A DNA stretch of 64,000 nucleotides from Pseudonocardia sediminis (lineage in GTDB: Bacteria > Actinomycetota > Actinomycetes > Mycobacteriales > Pseudonocardiaceae). Each line of letters starts with the position of its first letter. The stretch's first letter is position 1. Where the stretch lies: assembly GCF_004217185.1 (NCBI RefSeq), contig NZ_SHKL01000001.1, positions 5,330,001-5,394,000 of the forward strand, in the 5' to 3' direction. Of the stretch, positions 18,084-25,624 are shown one piece after another. The position numbers and the translations under genes are program-made. A model generated the notes under the pieces. The model was not told the origin of the DNA. It was given only the letters and a program-made list of their open reading frames with translations, and made no database searches.

Positions 18084-19109
18084 TCAGCGCAGCGGGGTGG
18101 GCGTCAGCTCCGGCAGCGGCAGCGCGGGCAGCGCCGGGCCGGTCGGCTCCTCGCTCAGCGGCAGCGCGGTCGGCGCGAACGGCCGGTCACCCTCGATCAC
18201 CGAGACGCGGCCGACGCCGCCGAACTCGTCGGCGTAGTCCAGCGCCTGCGCGATGTCGGCCACACCGTTGGTCGTGGTCGGGGCCATCAGGCTGCTCAGC
18301 ACGCCGAACGCCCTGCCCTCGGCGTCGAGGTAGCCGCTTCCGGAGTCACCGGGCACGCCCGGGGGCGTCGTCGCCACGACGTGCGTGCGCGGACCCTCCG
18401 GTTGACCGAGGCTGATCCCCTGCTTGTTCGGCGTCGCGACGAGCTGGTTGGGCTGGTGGCTGTAGACCTTCTCGCCCTCCCCGGTCCCGTCCGCGTCCAG
18501 GCCGGTCGGGCCGCCGAAGCCGGGCACCGTCGGGTTCGACGCGGCGACCGCGGCGTCGCCGAGCTCGATCAGCTCCAGGTCGTTGAGGTTGCACAGCTCC
18601 GGGTCGGTCTCGCCGCGGGCCTGCATCGTGGCCCAGGAGTTGTAGGCGACGCGGCCGGCGTAGTTCTCGCCGTCCCGGCCCTGGATCACGACCGCGGTCC
18701 CCACGGGCATGACCGGCTCGCGACAGCCGTCCACCGAGGACATGGCGTCCTCGGCGGCGTTGCAGTGCGCGGCCGCGCCCAGGTAGACCTTCCCGTCCGG
18801 GACGCCCGCGCCGGACTCCGTGTGCGCGGACTGGTGCTCGCCGTCCTTGCCGCGCCGGCCGCCGTCGGCGTGGCCGTCGGAGCCGGCGGCGTCGGTGTAG
18901 AGGAAGTTCGCCGTGCACAGCTCGGCTCCGCGCGGCAGCGGGGTGGCGATCTGCACGCCCGGCCCGACCGCGGCGGTCGTCGCCGGGGCGAAGGTCGCGA
19001 CGGGGGCGGCCGAGGCCGCCATGGGGGCGGCGAGCGCGGCCGCCGAGGCCAGGCCCAGCACGACACCGACGCCGACGATCCGGCGTCCGCTCCGCAGTGC
19101 ACGAGACAT
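18084..19109 (-). CDS. Secreted S1 (trypsin-fold) serine protease
   Basis: A 341-residue protein with a signal peptide (basic start, hydrophobic core, AASAAP near residue 35). The catalytic triad is visible as His115 in GAAAHC, Asp177 in NLNDLEL and Ser256 in GVPGDSGSGY. An unusual insert between residues about 72 and 105 is rich in Gly, Asp, Arg and His (RRGKDGEHQSAHTESG). The C-terminus is a Pro/Leu-rich tail (LPALPLPELTPTPLR). No propeptide is clear. It should act outside the cell; the target is unknown. It is monocistronic and divergent from the phosphatase gene. Confidence 0.82.
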   Translation of the reverse strand: MSRALRSGRRIVGVGVVLGLASAAALAAPMAASAAPVATFAPATTAAVGPGVQIATPLPRGAELCTANFLYTDAAGSDGHADGGRRGKDGEHQSAHTESGAGVPDGKVYLGAAAHCNAAEDAMSSVDGCREPVMPVGTAVVIQGRDGENYAGRVAYNSWATMQARGETDPELCNLNDLELIELGDAAVAASNPTVPGFGGPTGLDADGTGEGEKVYSHQPNQLVATPNKQGISLGQPEGPRTHVVATTPPGVPGDSGSGYLDAEGRAFGVLSSLMAPTTTNGVADIAQALDYADEFGGVGRVSVIEGDRPFAPTALPLSEEPTGPALPALPLPELTPTPLR

Positions 19110-19321
19110 GGGGTTCCTCTTCTCCTGTCCACGGGGCCTCGTCCCGCCTGGCGCGACCCCGCCCGCATTCGTACCCGGAAGAACGACCCGCGTCCCGGAC
19201 CGTCACCGTCACGTTCGGGTCGTTGTTCTCCCGTCACTCCACCGTGTCCGGTGCCGCCGCGCCGCCACCGGAGCCGTACGGCCCCTGCGAGGGGGCGGTG
19301 CGGCGACTACCGTGCCGGATC

Positions 19322-19936
19322 GTGTCCGACGACGTCAGCCCGCCCGGCCGGGTCTTCCTGCTCCGTCACGGCGAGACCGAGTGGTCCGCCAACGGCCGGC
19401 ACACCGGCCACACCGACATCCCCCTCACCGACGCCGGGCGGGCCGCGGCCGGACGTTCCCGGCACTCGCTGGAGTTCCTGCGCGGCATCGACGCTCCTCC
19501 CCCGGCGCGGGTGCTGTGCAGCCCGCGCTCGCGTGCGCGGCTCACCGCCGAGCTGGCCGGCCTGCACGTCGACGCCGTCGACGACCGCCTCGCCGAGTGG
19601 GACTACGGCGAGGCGGAGGGACTGACGACGCCGGAGATCCGCGAACGCCACCCCCGCTGGACGATCTGGGACGGTCCGTGGACCGGCGGCGAGACCCCCG
19701 ACGACGTCGGTGCCCGCGCGGACTCGGTTCTCGTCGACGCCCGGAAGCTCACCGCCGACGGCGACGTCGTCCTCGTCGGGCACGGCCACTTCGGCCGGGT
19801 GCTGGCCGCCCGCTGGATCGGCCTGCCGGCGACCGGCGGGGTGCACCTGCGGATGGACGCCGCCGCGGTCACCGTCCTCGGTGACGAACGCGGCGCTCCC
19901 CGCCTCGACGCCGTGAACGTGGTGCAGCCCGAGTGA
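19322..19936 (+). CDS. Histidine phosphatase family protein
   Basis: A 204-residue phosphoglycerate-mutase-like phosphatase. The phosphohistidine motif is VFLLRHGETEWSANG, followed by HTDIPLTDAGRA, WDYGEAEGLT and the second catalytic His in VVLVGHGHFGR. The GTG at 19322 sits right before the conserved core; the frame open to 19097 overlaps the divergent protease start and is rejected. It matches the place of Rv3214 (acid phosphatase gpm2) in mycobacterial gene order. The next gene begins 13 bp downstream. Confidence 0.9.
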   Translation: MSDDVSPPGRVFLLRHGETEWSANGRHTGHTDIPLTDAGRAAAGRSRHSLEFLRGIDAPPPARVLCSPRSRARLTAELAGLHVDAVDDRLAEWDYGEAEGLTTPEIRERHPRWTIWDGPWTGGETPDDVGARADSVLVDARKLTADGDVVLVGHGHFGRVLAARWIGLPATGGVHLRMDAAAVTVLGDERGAPRLDAVNVVQPE

Positions 19937-19949
19937 CCGGGTCGTTCCG

Positions 19950-20468
19950 GTGATCCGGCAGGCCGGGCCCCGCGACGTCGACGCGATCGTGGCCCTGGTC
20001 CACGAGCTCGCCGACTACGAGAAGGCGCGCGACGAGTGCCACCTGACCGCCGGGCAGCTGCACACCGCGTTGTTCGGGGCGGATCCCTCGGCGTACGCGC
20101 ACGTCGCGGTCGCCGGCGGGGACGGCGGGGACGCCGTCGGCTGCGCCATCTGGTTCCGCACGTTCTCCACCTGGGAGGGCGTGGCGGGCATCCACCTGGA
20201 GGACCTCTACGTCCGCCCGGAGCACCGCGGGTCGGGGTACGGCGGCGCGCTCCTCGCCGCCCTGGCCGCCCGGTGCCGGGCCGAGGGCTGGGCCCGCCTG
20301 GAGTGGAACGTCCTGGACTGGAACGCCCCCGCGATCGGCTTCTACCGTTCCGTGGGAGCGGTGCCGAACGAGGGCTGGACGACCTACCGGCTGACGGGGC
20401 CCGCGCTGGCCCGCGTCGGCGCCGGCGGAGTGCCCCGGGACCACCCGGCGGGTCCGGCCACGCCCTGA
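19950..20468 (+). CDS. GNAT acetyltransferase, SSAT-like
   Basis: A 172-residue GNAT protein starting at GTG (VIRQAGPRDVDAIVALVHELADYEKA). The fold signature is FSTWEGVAGIHLEDLYVRPEHRGSGYGGALL, where RGSGYG is the acetyl-CoA loop, followed by LEWNVLDWNAPAIGFYRSVGA. This pattern matches spermidine/spermine or diamine N-acetyltransferases. It is co-transcribed with the phosphatase gene and corresponds to Rv3216 in gene order. Substrate is inferred, not shown. Confidence 0.87.
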   Translation: MIRQAGPRDVDAIVALVHELADYEKARDECHLTAGQLHTALFGADPSAYAHVAVAGGDGGDAVGCAIWFRTFSTWEGVAGIHLEDLYVRPEHRGSGYGGALLAALAARCRAEGWARLEWNVLDWNAPAIGFYRSVGAVPNEGWTTYRLTGPALARVGAGGVPRDHPAGPATP

Positions 20469-20491
20469 CGACGGTCGGGGACACCGATCAC

Positions 20492-20519
20492 GTTGCGCAA
20501 CTGCACGACTCGCGCGAGT
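20492..20519. promoter_or_regulatory. Two short palindromes upstream of a DUF5753 regulator
   Basis: GTTGCGCAAC (20492-20501) and ACTCGCGCGAGT (20508-20519) are perfect palindromes about 85-110 bp ahead of the regulator start at 20603. They could be self-operators for an XRE-type protein. No motif for this family is known to me, so this is a weak call. Confidence 0.35.
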
Positions 20520-20602
20520 GACCGCGATCATGCGATCTTTGTTCGAGATCATGAACGGAGTGCAGGCACGCGCACGCCCCGAACCGCCTGGAGCCACGAC
20601 CG

Positions 20603-21526
20603 ATGACCGACCGCCGGCACACGGGCCCCGCGGCGCACCCGGACGACACCCTCACCGCCTCCCCGACCGCGCCCCCGGCCGACCGCCTGGCCGCCGAGCT
20701 GCGCCGGTGGCGCCTCTCGCGCTGGCCGACCGGGGCCGGGTTCGCCCGGGCCGCCGGCTGGTCGCAGTCCAAGGTGTCCAAGATCGAGACCGGCGCCACC
20801 CTCCCGTCCGAGGAGGACGTGACGCGCTGGCTCGAGTGCACGGTGGACGACGAGGCTCTCCGGGCCCGTCTCGGCACCCAGCTCAGCGGGCTGCGCACGA
20901 CGGCGCTCGGGGACAAGGGACCGCGGCCGGAGCCGGACCGCCCGCGGCGGCGGCGCACCTGGCCCGAGCGCTACCGGCAGCTGATCGAGCTCGACGAGAC
21001 CGCCGGTCCGTTCCGGGCCTTCAGCCTCGGCACGGTCCCGAGCCTGCTGCAGACCCGTGAGTTCTTCGCCGAGAGCGTGCGGCGGGCGGTACCTCCGGGG
21101 GCCACCGGGCAGGACCTCGACCAGACACTCGCCGAGATGGCCGCCCTGCACGTGCGCCACCAGGCGCTGGTCTACGAGGCGACCGAGGTGGGCCGCATCG
21201 TCGTCGACGAGGGTGCGCTGCGCCGCCCGGTCGGGCCGCCGTCGCTGCTGCGCGGCCAGCTCGACCGGCTGTGCGCCGTGGTGCGCGAGCAGGGGGCGGC
21301 CCGCCTGGCCGTGCTGCCGCGCACGGCCGCGCTGCCCTGCGCACCGCTGTCGTCGTTCACGGCCTACCCGGAACGGGTGTTGATCCCGGCGCTGGCCGGG
21401 GACCTGTGGTTCTCCCGTGCCGACGACGTGCGGTTCTACTCCGAGGCCTTCACCCGGCTCTGGGAGGCCTCGGTCGACGGCGACGAGGCCGCCGCCCTGC
21501 TCGAACGCATCCGCGACGAGGGCTGA
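20603..21526 (+). CDS. XRE regulator with DUF5753 (Scr1-type)
   Basis: A 307-residue protein. An N-terminal helix-turn-helix (about residues 30-70: AGFARAAGWSQSKVSKIETG) is followed by a DUF5753 domain from about residue 125 (QLIELDETAGPFRAFSLGTVPSLLQT to the end). In Streptomyces-type genomes such proteins often pair with a small DUF397 partner; none is present here. It converges on a second DUF5753 regulator at 21578. Position at the left end of the peptide cassette hints at a control role, but that is inference. Confidence 0.85.
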   Translation: MTDRRHTGPAAHPDDTLTASPTAPPADRLAAELRRWRLSRWPTGAGFARAAGWSQSKVSKIETGATLPSEEDVTRWLECTVDDEALRARLGTQLSGLRTTALGDKGPRPEPDRPRRRRTWPERYRQLIELDETAGPFRAFSLGTVPSLLQTREFFAESVRRAVPPGATGQDLDQTLAEMAALHVRHQALVYEATEVGRIVVDEGALRRPVGPPSLLRGQLDRLCAVVREQGAARLAVLPRTAALPCAPLSSFTAYPERVLIPALAGDLWFSRADDVRFYSEAFTRLWEASVDGDEAAALLERIRDEG

Positions 21527-21577
21527 GCACGATCCGCCCCACCACAGCGGGACGCGGCGACGCCGGAACGTGGGGCG

Positions 21578-22447
21578 TCAGGTCGTCGCGGCGCCGGGGT
21601 CGGCCCGCACCAGCCGCGCACGGACGCGGGACACGACCTCCCGGGCCTGCTCGCCGTGGCGGGCCGCGGCGCGGACGGCGTCGAACATCGCCTGGTAGGC
21701 CGCCACCTCCCCCGGGTCGTCCACCCGGTGCTCGCGGGTCAGGCCCCCGACGAGCACCCGCTGCGGGGGGATCCGGATCGTGAAGTGCGTGGGCGCCGGG
21801 ACCTGCGCGGCGTCGGCCTCGCTCAGCACCGACACCGCCACGTTGTCCAGCCGGGCCAGCTCACCCAGCCGGTCGAGCTGGCCCAGCTTCACCGCGGTCG
21901 GCGCCGGTCCGAGGTGCAATGCAGGCTCGGCGAGCACCAGCTCCACGCGGCTCTCCGGCCGGTACAACGCGGCCTGCTGCCGGACCCGCGCCCGCTGGCG
22001 ACGCTCCAGCAGACCATCGGCACCGCCGGGGTCCGCCGGCGCGAACGAGGTGGCCGCGAGGTAGGCCCCGGTCGCCAGCTGCAGGGGCAGCGTCAACGGG
22101 TAGTAGCCGCCGGTCCAGCCGGCGTCCGGCGCGGGGTCGTACGGCTCCCCGGGCGCGGCCTCCGCACCGGCCGACCGGCCGGGCGCGGCGGGACGCCCGC
22201 CGGCGCGCCTGAGCAGGGCGTCGAGCCGGGCGGCGGTCTCGGCGCCGGCCCCGGTCGCCTCGCACCAGGCGCGCAGCTCGGCCTCGCCGCACCGCCTACG
22301 CCCGGTCTCCAGCTTCGACACCCGCGGCTGCGACCAACCGAGAGCGGCGGCCAGGGCCGTCGCCGACGGGAACGCGTCGCGGCGCAGGGCCCGCAGTCCC
22401 GCGGCCAGCTCGTGCGCCGGATCCGCTCCCGGTTCCCCGTGCGACAC
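21578..22447 (-). CDS. XRE regulator with DUF5753 (Scr1-type), cassette-linked
   Basis: A 289-residue regulator. The HTH lies around residues 15-55 (TALAAALGWSQPRVSKLETG). After an Ala/Gly/Pro-rich joint, the DUF5753 domain runs to about residue 280 and includes YRPESRVELVLAEPALH, LGQLDRLGELARLDNVAVSVL and FTIRIPPQRVLVGGLT. It starts at GTG 22447, 53 bp downstream of the M50 protease gene stop on the same strand, so it may be the last gene of the peptide operon. It differs clearly in sequence from the converging DUF5753 protein. No DUF397 partner is seen. Confidence 0.84.
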   Translation of the reverse strand: MSHGEPGADPAHELAAGLRALRRDAFPSATALAAALGWSQPRVSKLETGRRRCGEAELRAWCEATGAGAETAARLDALLRRAGGRPAAPGRSAGAEAAPGEPYDPAPDAGWTGGYYPLTLPLQLATGAYLAATSFAPADPGGADGLLERRQRARVRQQAALYRPESRVELVLAEPALHLGPAPTAVKLGQLDRLGELARLDNVAVSVLSEADAAQVPAPTHFTIRIPPQRVLVGGLTREHRVDDPGEVAAYQAMFDAVRAAARHGEQAREVVSRVRARLVRADPGAATT

Positions 22448-22500
22448 GGTCCGCCCGACTCCCGTTCCTCGTCGCCCGCCGGCTCCGGAGGCGCCGCACG

Positions 22501-24225
22501 TCAGTGATCATGTTTGCATCCGGCCCGCACCATCACAAGCGCACCGCCGGCGCCCCGGGCGTCCACCCGCAGGAGATGGTCCGCCCACTTGCGGGAGCCG
22601 CCGTCGGCGCCCACCCGGTACGTGGTCGCCTCGCGCCAGGCCTGGCCGTCGGCGCAGTCGGACCACTTGCGAGGCAGGCGGTGCCGCCCGGAGTTCCGGC
22701 CCCCCGTGGTCGCCGCCGGGCGCGGGGCGGACCCGTCCCCGGACGCCCCGGCGCCGACGCGGCCGCGGATCTTCGGCACGGCCCACCGCAGCAGCGAGCG
22801 GGTCAGCTGCCAGAGCACCAGCGCGACACCGAGGACGGGGATGGCCATCAGGGCGATCTGCACGAACGCCGAGGCCCCGTCCAGCACGACGTTGCCCGAC
22901 CCGCCGAGCTCGCCGACGAGCCGCTCGGACTTCGCGACGACGTTGCGGACCAGGTCCGGGAGCTGGACGACGATCAGCCCCAGCTGCAGGAACAGCGCCG
23001 GGATCACGAACAGGACCCAGACCGAGATGAAGATCTGCGGCCAGCGCTTGAGCTCGTCGAGCAGCGGCTCGGCCGGCCGGCGCAGGATCACCCGGCGCAG
23101 GATCGGCCCGATGTACTTGAACAGGTCCGGGATGCCGACCAGGTCGGCCATGATGTGGTACCCGTCGAAGCGCAGCGACGGCAGCAGCTGCTGGACGATC
23201 TCGAGGTTCGTCGAGAGCAGCGCGACGAGGAACAACGGGTTGCCCGTCCAGCCGTAGCAGGCGGCCAGCACGACGACACCGAGCGCGTTGAAATACACCC
23301 CGCCCAGGTCGGCGCGGACGCGGCCGCCGCGGCCGAGCCGGTAGGAGTTGGTGATGTCGGTGTAGAACGCGGGCCACACCAGGTAGATCCCGCACCCCAT
23401 GGTGCCCGGGCGAGCCCCGCCGTAGCGGCAGGCCGCGGCGTGCCCGATCTCGTGGAATCCGGTGGAGGCGAACGAGATGACCACCACCAGCAGCAGGTCC
23501 ACCGGGTTGAGCAGCACCTGCTGCAGGGCGTAGCCCATGTCCTGGTACAGCAGGGCCCAGGCCTCGGCGATCACGAAGCCGGACAGCACCGCGGCCATCA
23601 CGACGGGGTGGAACAGCCACGAGCCCATCCCGGCGAGCCGCCAGCTCAGCTTCTCCGAGACGACGGTGAACTTGTAGCGCAGTGCCAGGAACGGGTCCGA
23701 CCGCTCGATCTCCGGGACGGTGCCGTCGGAGTAGGTGGTCACGCCCAGCGGGGCCAGCTTCTGGTCCACCAGGAACGCGACGTGCTCGGCGAGGTAGCCG
23801 TCGCCGGTCTCGAACCGGAGCGCGGCCGCGACGCTGTGCAGGGTGCGGTGGGTGGCCGGGCGGCCCTCGTCGACGAAGAGCTCCTTGCGCTCGTCGAGCA
23901 GGGTCACCAGCAGGTAGAGCAACGGGGGCAGGCGGACGAGCTGCCCGTCGGCCCGGCACACCAGCTGCGGGGGCTGCTTGTAGCCCGACCCCTCGAACTC
24001 CCCGACCGCCTCGACGCCGGGCAGCAGCGTCGGCGCCGGGGCCTCGATCAGCTGGGTCGGCCCGGTCACCTCGGCCGGGTGCATCCCGGGGGGCAGGCGC
24101 CGGGGCGGGCTCGGCACCCGCGGGTCCGGAGCCGGACGGCGGGACGACCGAGCGCGCCGGTCCGCGCCGGCGTCCTGTCGCCGGGCCGGTTCCCGCCGGT
24201 ACCCGCGCTCCACCGTGCTGGTCAT
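22501..24225 (-). CDS. M50 intramembrane metalloprotease with PqqD-like N-terminal domain
   Basis: A 574-residue membrane protein. Residues about 1-65 are basic and disordered. Residues about 70-163 (YKQPPQLVCRADGQLVRLPP through VAFLVDQKLAPLG) look like the PqqD-type winged helix that binds peptide leaders. The site-2 protease core follows, with zinc ligands His258 and His262 and Glu259 in FHEIGHAAA, and the third ligand Asp354 in LLPSLRFDGYH. Six or more hydrophobic helices are visible. The last ~75 residues are a soluble Arg/Gly-rich tail with RKWSDCADG and RKWADHLLRV. The start at 24225 has GGAGG upstream. It lies directly after three peptide genes and is the likely enzyme that processes them. 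Confidence 0.85.
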   Translation of the reverse strand: MTSTVERGYRREPARRQDAGADRRARSSRRPAPDPRVPSPPRRLPPGMHPAEVTGPTQLIEAPAPTLLPGVEAVGEFEGSGYKQPPQLVCRADGQLVRLPPLLYLLVTLLDERKELFVDEGRPATHRTLHSVAAALRFETGDGYLAEHVAFLVDQKLAPLGVTTYSDGTVPEIERSDPFLALRYKFTVVSEKLSWRLAGMGSWLFHPVVMAAVLSGFVIAEAWALLYQDMGYALQQVLLNPVDLLLVVVISFASTGFHEIGHAAACRYGGARPGTMGCGIYLVWPAFYTDITNSYRLGRGGRVRADLGGVYFNALGVVVLAACYGWTGNPLFLVALLSTNLEIVQQLLPSLRFDGYHIMADLVGIPDLFKYIGPILRRVILRRPAEPLLDELKRWPQIFISVWVLFVIPALFLQLGLIVVQLPDLVRNVVAKSERLVGELGGSGNVVLDGASAFVQIALMAIPVLGVALVLWQLTRSLLRWAVPKIRGRVGAGASGDGSAPRPAATTGGRNSGRHRLPRKWSDCADGQAWREATTYRVGADGGSRKWADHLLRVDARGAGGALVMVRAGCKHDH

Positions 24226-24420
24226 GCCATCGCCTCCACGCCCTGCCGGGGCTCGCCGTGCCGGGTCTCGCGGTCCCGGGTCTCGCGGTACCGGGTTCTC
24301 GGCGGTACCGGTCGTGCTGGATCTCGTCGTCGTCACCGTCGCCGCCGGACGTGCGAACGCCCGGGCCGTGGACGGGTTCCCCCTCCGCGGCCCGGGCGTT
24401 CGGCACCGGATGCCGGGTAC
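24226..24420. other. Gap between the third peptide gene and the protease gene
   Basis: This 195-bp stretch holds a degenerate tandem repeat of about 15 bp (CCGGGTCTCGCGGT and variants, around 24256-24302). An open frame in phase with the protease continues through part of it to a GTG at 24336, but without a good ribosome site. No separate gene is supported. Confidence 0.5.
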
Positions 24421-24711
24421 TCAGTGCCCGGACACGGCGGTCGGAACGCAGGTCACGCTCGTGTACGGCTGGCTCGAGCCCAGGCCGAGCGAGCCGAGCA
24501 GACCCGGGGTCCCGGGGCTCGAGGTGGTGGTGCAGCTCGAGGCCACCGTCGAGCCGCCCCCACCGCCGTCGGACGACGGGGCCGGGGTGCTCGTGGCGCC
24601 GGCACCGGCGCCGTTGTTGAACGTCAGGTCGACGACCGAGAGGGCCGTGCGCCGGGGGAACACCTCGGCGCACAGCGCGTTCAGCCCGGCCAGGTCCACG
24701 TCGGGCCGCAT
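24421..24711 (-). CDS. Candidate RiPP-type precursor peptide, third paralogue
   Basis: A 96-residue peptide. The leader-like start has MRPDVDLAGLNALCAEVFPR with RTALSVVDLTFNN after it. A Gly/Ser/Thr-rich middle is followed by the block GTPGLLGSLGLGS and the end TCVPTAVSGH. Two Cys flank the block exactly 27 residues apart, as in the second paralogue; a third Cys lies in the leader. The ATG at 24711 gives 15 residues before EVFP, identical in register to the first paralogue. It begins 8 bp after the stop of the second peptide gene and has no clear Shine-Dalgarno, so translation is probably coupled. Function is not known. Confidence 0.8.
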   Translation of the reverse strand: MRPDVDLAGLNALCAEVFPRRTALSVVDLTFNNGAGAGATSTPAPSSDGGGGGSTVASSCTTTSSPGTPGLLGSLGLGSSQPYTSVTCVPTAVSGH

Positions 24712-24719
24712 GTCGGGGA

Positions 24720-25025
24720 TCAGTGACCCGACACGGCGGTCGGGACACAGGTCGTCGTGCTGCCCGGGTTCGCCGAGCCCAGGCCGAGCGAGCCCAGCAG
24801 GCCGGGGGTGCCCGCGCTGTAGGTCGTCTGGCACGACGACAGGGCGGTCGTCCCGCCCGAGTCGCCACCGGCGCCGCCGGCCGCGGCGGCCGCCGCGCTG
24901 CTCGGCCCGCCGCCGGCGCCGCCGGCGTTGTTGAACGGTGTCGTCACCGTCGACAGCACGGTCCGCTGCGGCAGGACCTCGCCCACCAGCATGTCCAGGT
25001 CAGCCTGGTTCACCATGGCCACCAC
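24720..25025 (-). CDS. Candidate RiPP-type precursor peptide, second paralogue
   Basis: A 101-residue peptide. The leader motif ADLDMLVGEVLPQRTVLSTV is followed by TTPFNN, a Gly/Ala/Ser-rich spacer, GTPGLLGSLGLGS and TCVPTAVSGH. Two Cys sit 27 residues apart around the block. I chose GTG 25025 because AAGAGG lies 5 bp upstream and because it gives the same length and register as the first paralogue; an in-frame ATG at 25016 is an alternative. It closely resembles the first paralogue (for example TVTTPFNNAGG in both), which shows gene duplication. No signal peptide is present. Confidence 0.82.
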   Translation of the reverse strand: MVAMVNQADLDMLVGEVLPQRTVLSTVTTPFNNAGGAGGGPSSAAAAAAGGAGGDSGGTTALSSCQTTYSAGTPGLLGSLGLGSANPGSTTTCVPTAVSGH

Positions 25026-25264
25026 ATTCACCTCTTCACGCGTCTCACCGGACGACGTGCGCCGCCCGGCACAAGAATGGAATAGGAATGGAGCGGGCCG
25101 GCCCGGCGTCGACATTGTCGCCGACGCCGGGGCCGATCCCGTTGTGACTCGAATCCTCGCTCACTCTCACCGATAACGGCACCCATGCCTGTGCGATACA
25201 CGGGAAAGTCGATGACCGGCGTCGAGCAGCGCGGCGCGACTCGGGGGTGTGCGCCGTGGACCGG

Positions 25265-25304
25265 GCCGAGGGGCCCGGGACCCCGTCAGGGACGGGGCCC
25301 GGCC
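25265..25304 (-). terminator. Hairpin between the first and second peptide genes
   Basis: CCCCGTC (25281-25287) and GACGGGG (25291-25297) pair across a 3-nt loop, with GGCCCGGG and CCCGGCC extending the stem. It starts 15-20 bp past the stop of the first peptide gene. It could end most transcripts there or lower expression of the genes that follow. Confidence 0.6.
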
Positions 25305-25318
25305 GGGCCCGGTTCATC

Positions 25319-25624
25319 TCAGTGCCCGGAGACCGCGCCCGGCGTCGAGGTCAGGGTGGAGCCCGGGTTGTTGGAGCCGAGGCCCAGCGAGCCCAGCAGG
25401 CCCGGGGTGCCCTGGGAGACGGTGCCCTGCTGGCCGTTGAGGGCCGTGGTCCCGCTCGAGTCGCCACCCTGCCCGCCGGCCGCCGCGGCCGCCGCGCTGC
25501 TGGAGCCCCCGTCGCCGCCACCGGCGTTGTTGAAGGGGGTGGTGACGGTGGACATGACGGTCCGCTCGGGCAGGACCTCGCCCACGACGCCGGCCAGGTC
25601 CGCGATGTCGATCGTCTTACGCAT
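25319..25624 (-). CDS. Candidate RiPP-type precursor peptide, first paralogue
   Basis: A 101-residue peptide starting MRKTIDIADLAGVVGEVLPE, then RTVMSTVTTPFNN, a Gly/Ser/Ala spacer, GTPGLLGSLGLGS and PGAVSGH at the end. It has no Cys: the two Cys positions of the other paralogues are Gln and Ser here, with identical spacing. GAGGAG precedes the ATG at 25624. It has neither a Sec signal nor a membrane helix, and the middle is low complexity, so the conserved N-terminus and C-terminal block are the parts under constraint. It is the first gene of the cassette and is followed by a hairpin. A RiPP precursor role is inferred from the leader-plus-core layout and from the adjacent PqqD/M50 protein. 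Confidence 0.82.
   Translation of the reverse strand: MRKTIDIADLAGVVGEVLPERTVMSTVTTPFNNAGGGDGGSSSAAAAAAGGQGGDSSGTTALNGQQGTVSQGTPGLLGSLGLGSNNPGSTLTSTPGAVSGH

Noticed and set aside
20603..22447. The two DUF5753 genes as a toxin-antitoxin pair
   Set aside because: Both are full HTH-DUF5753 regulators and convergent; no small toxin or DUF397 gene is present.
22504..24726. A 740-codon plus-strand frame opposite the M50 protease
   Set aside because: Composition is His/Gln/Arg-rich shadow sequence; the zinc-site gene is on the minus strand.
24421..25624. The three peptides as chance low-complexity frames
   Set aside because: Shared register, length, leader, core block, Cys spacing and ribosome sites on two of them argue for real paralogous genes.
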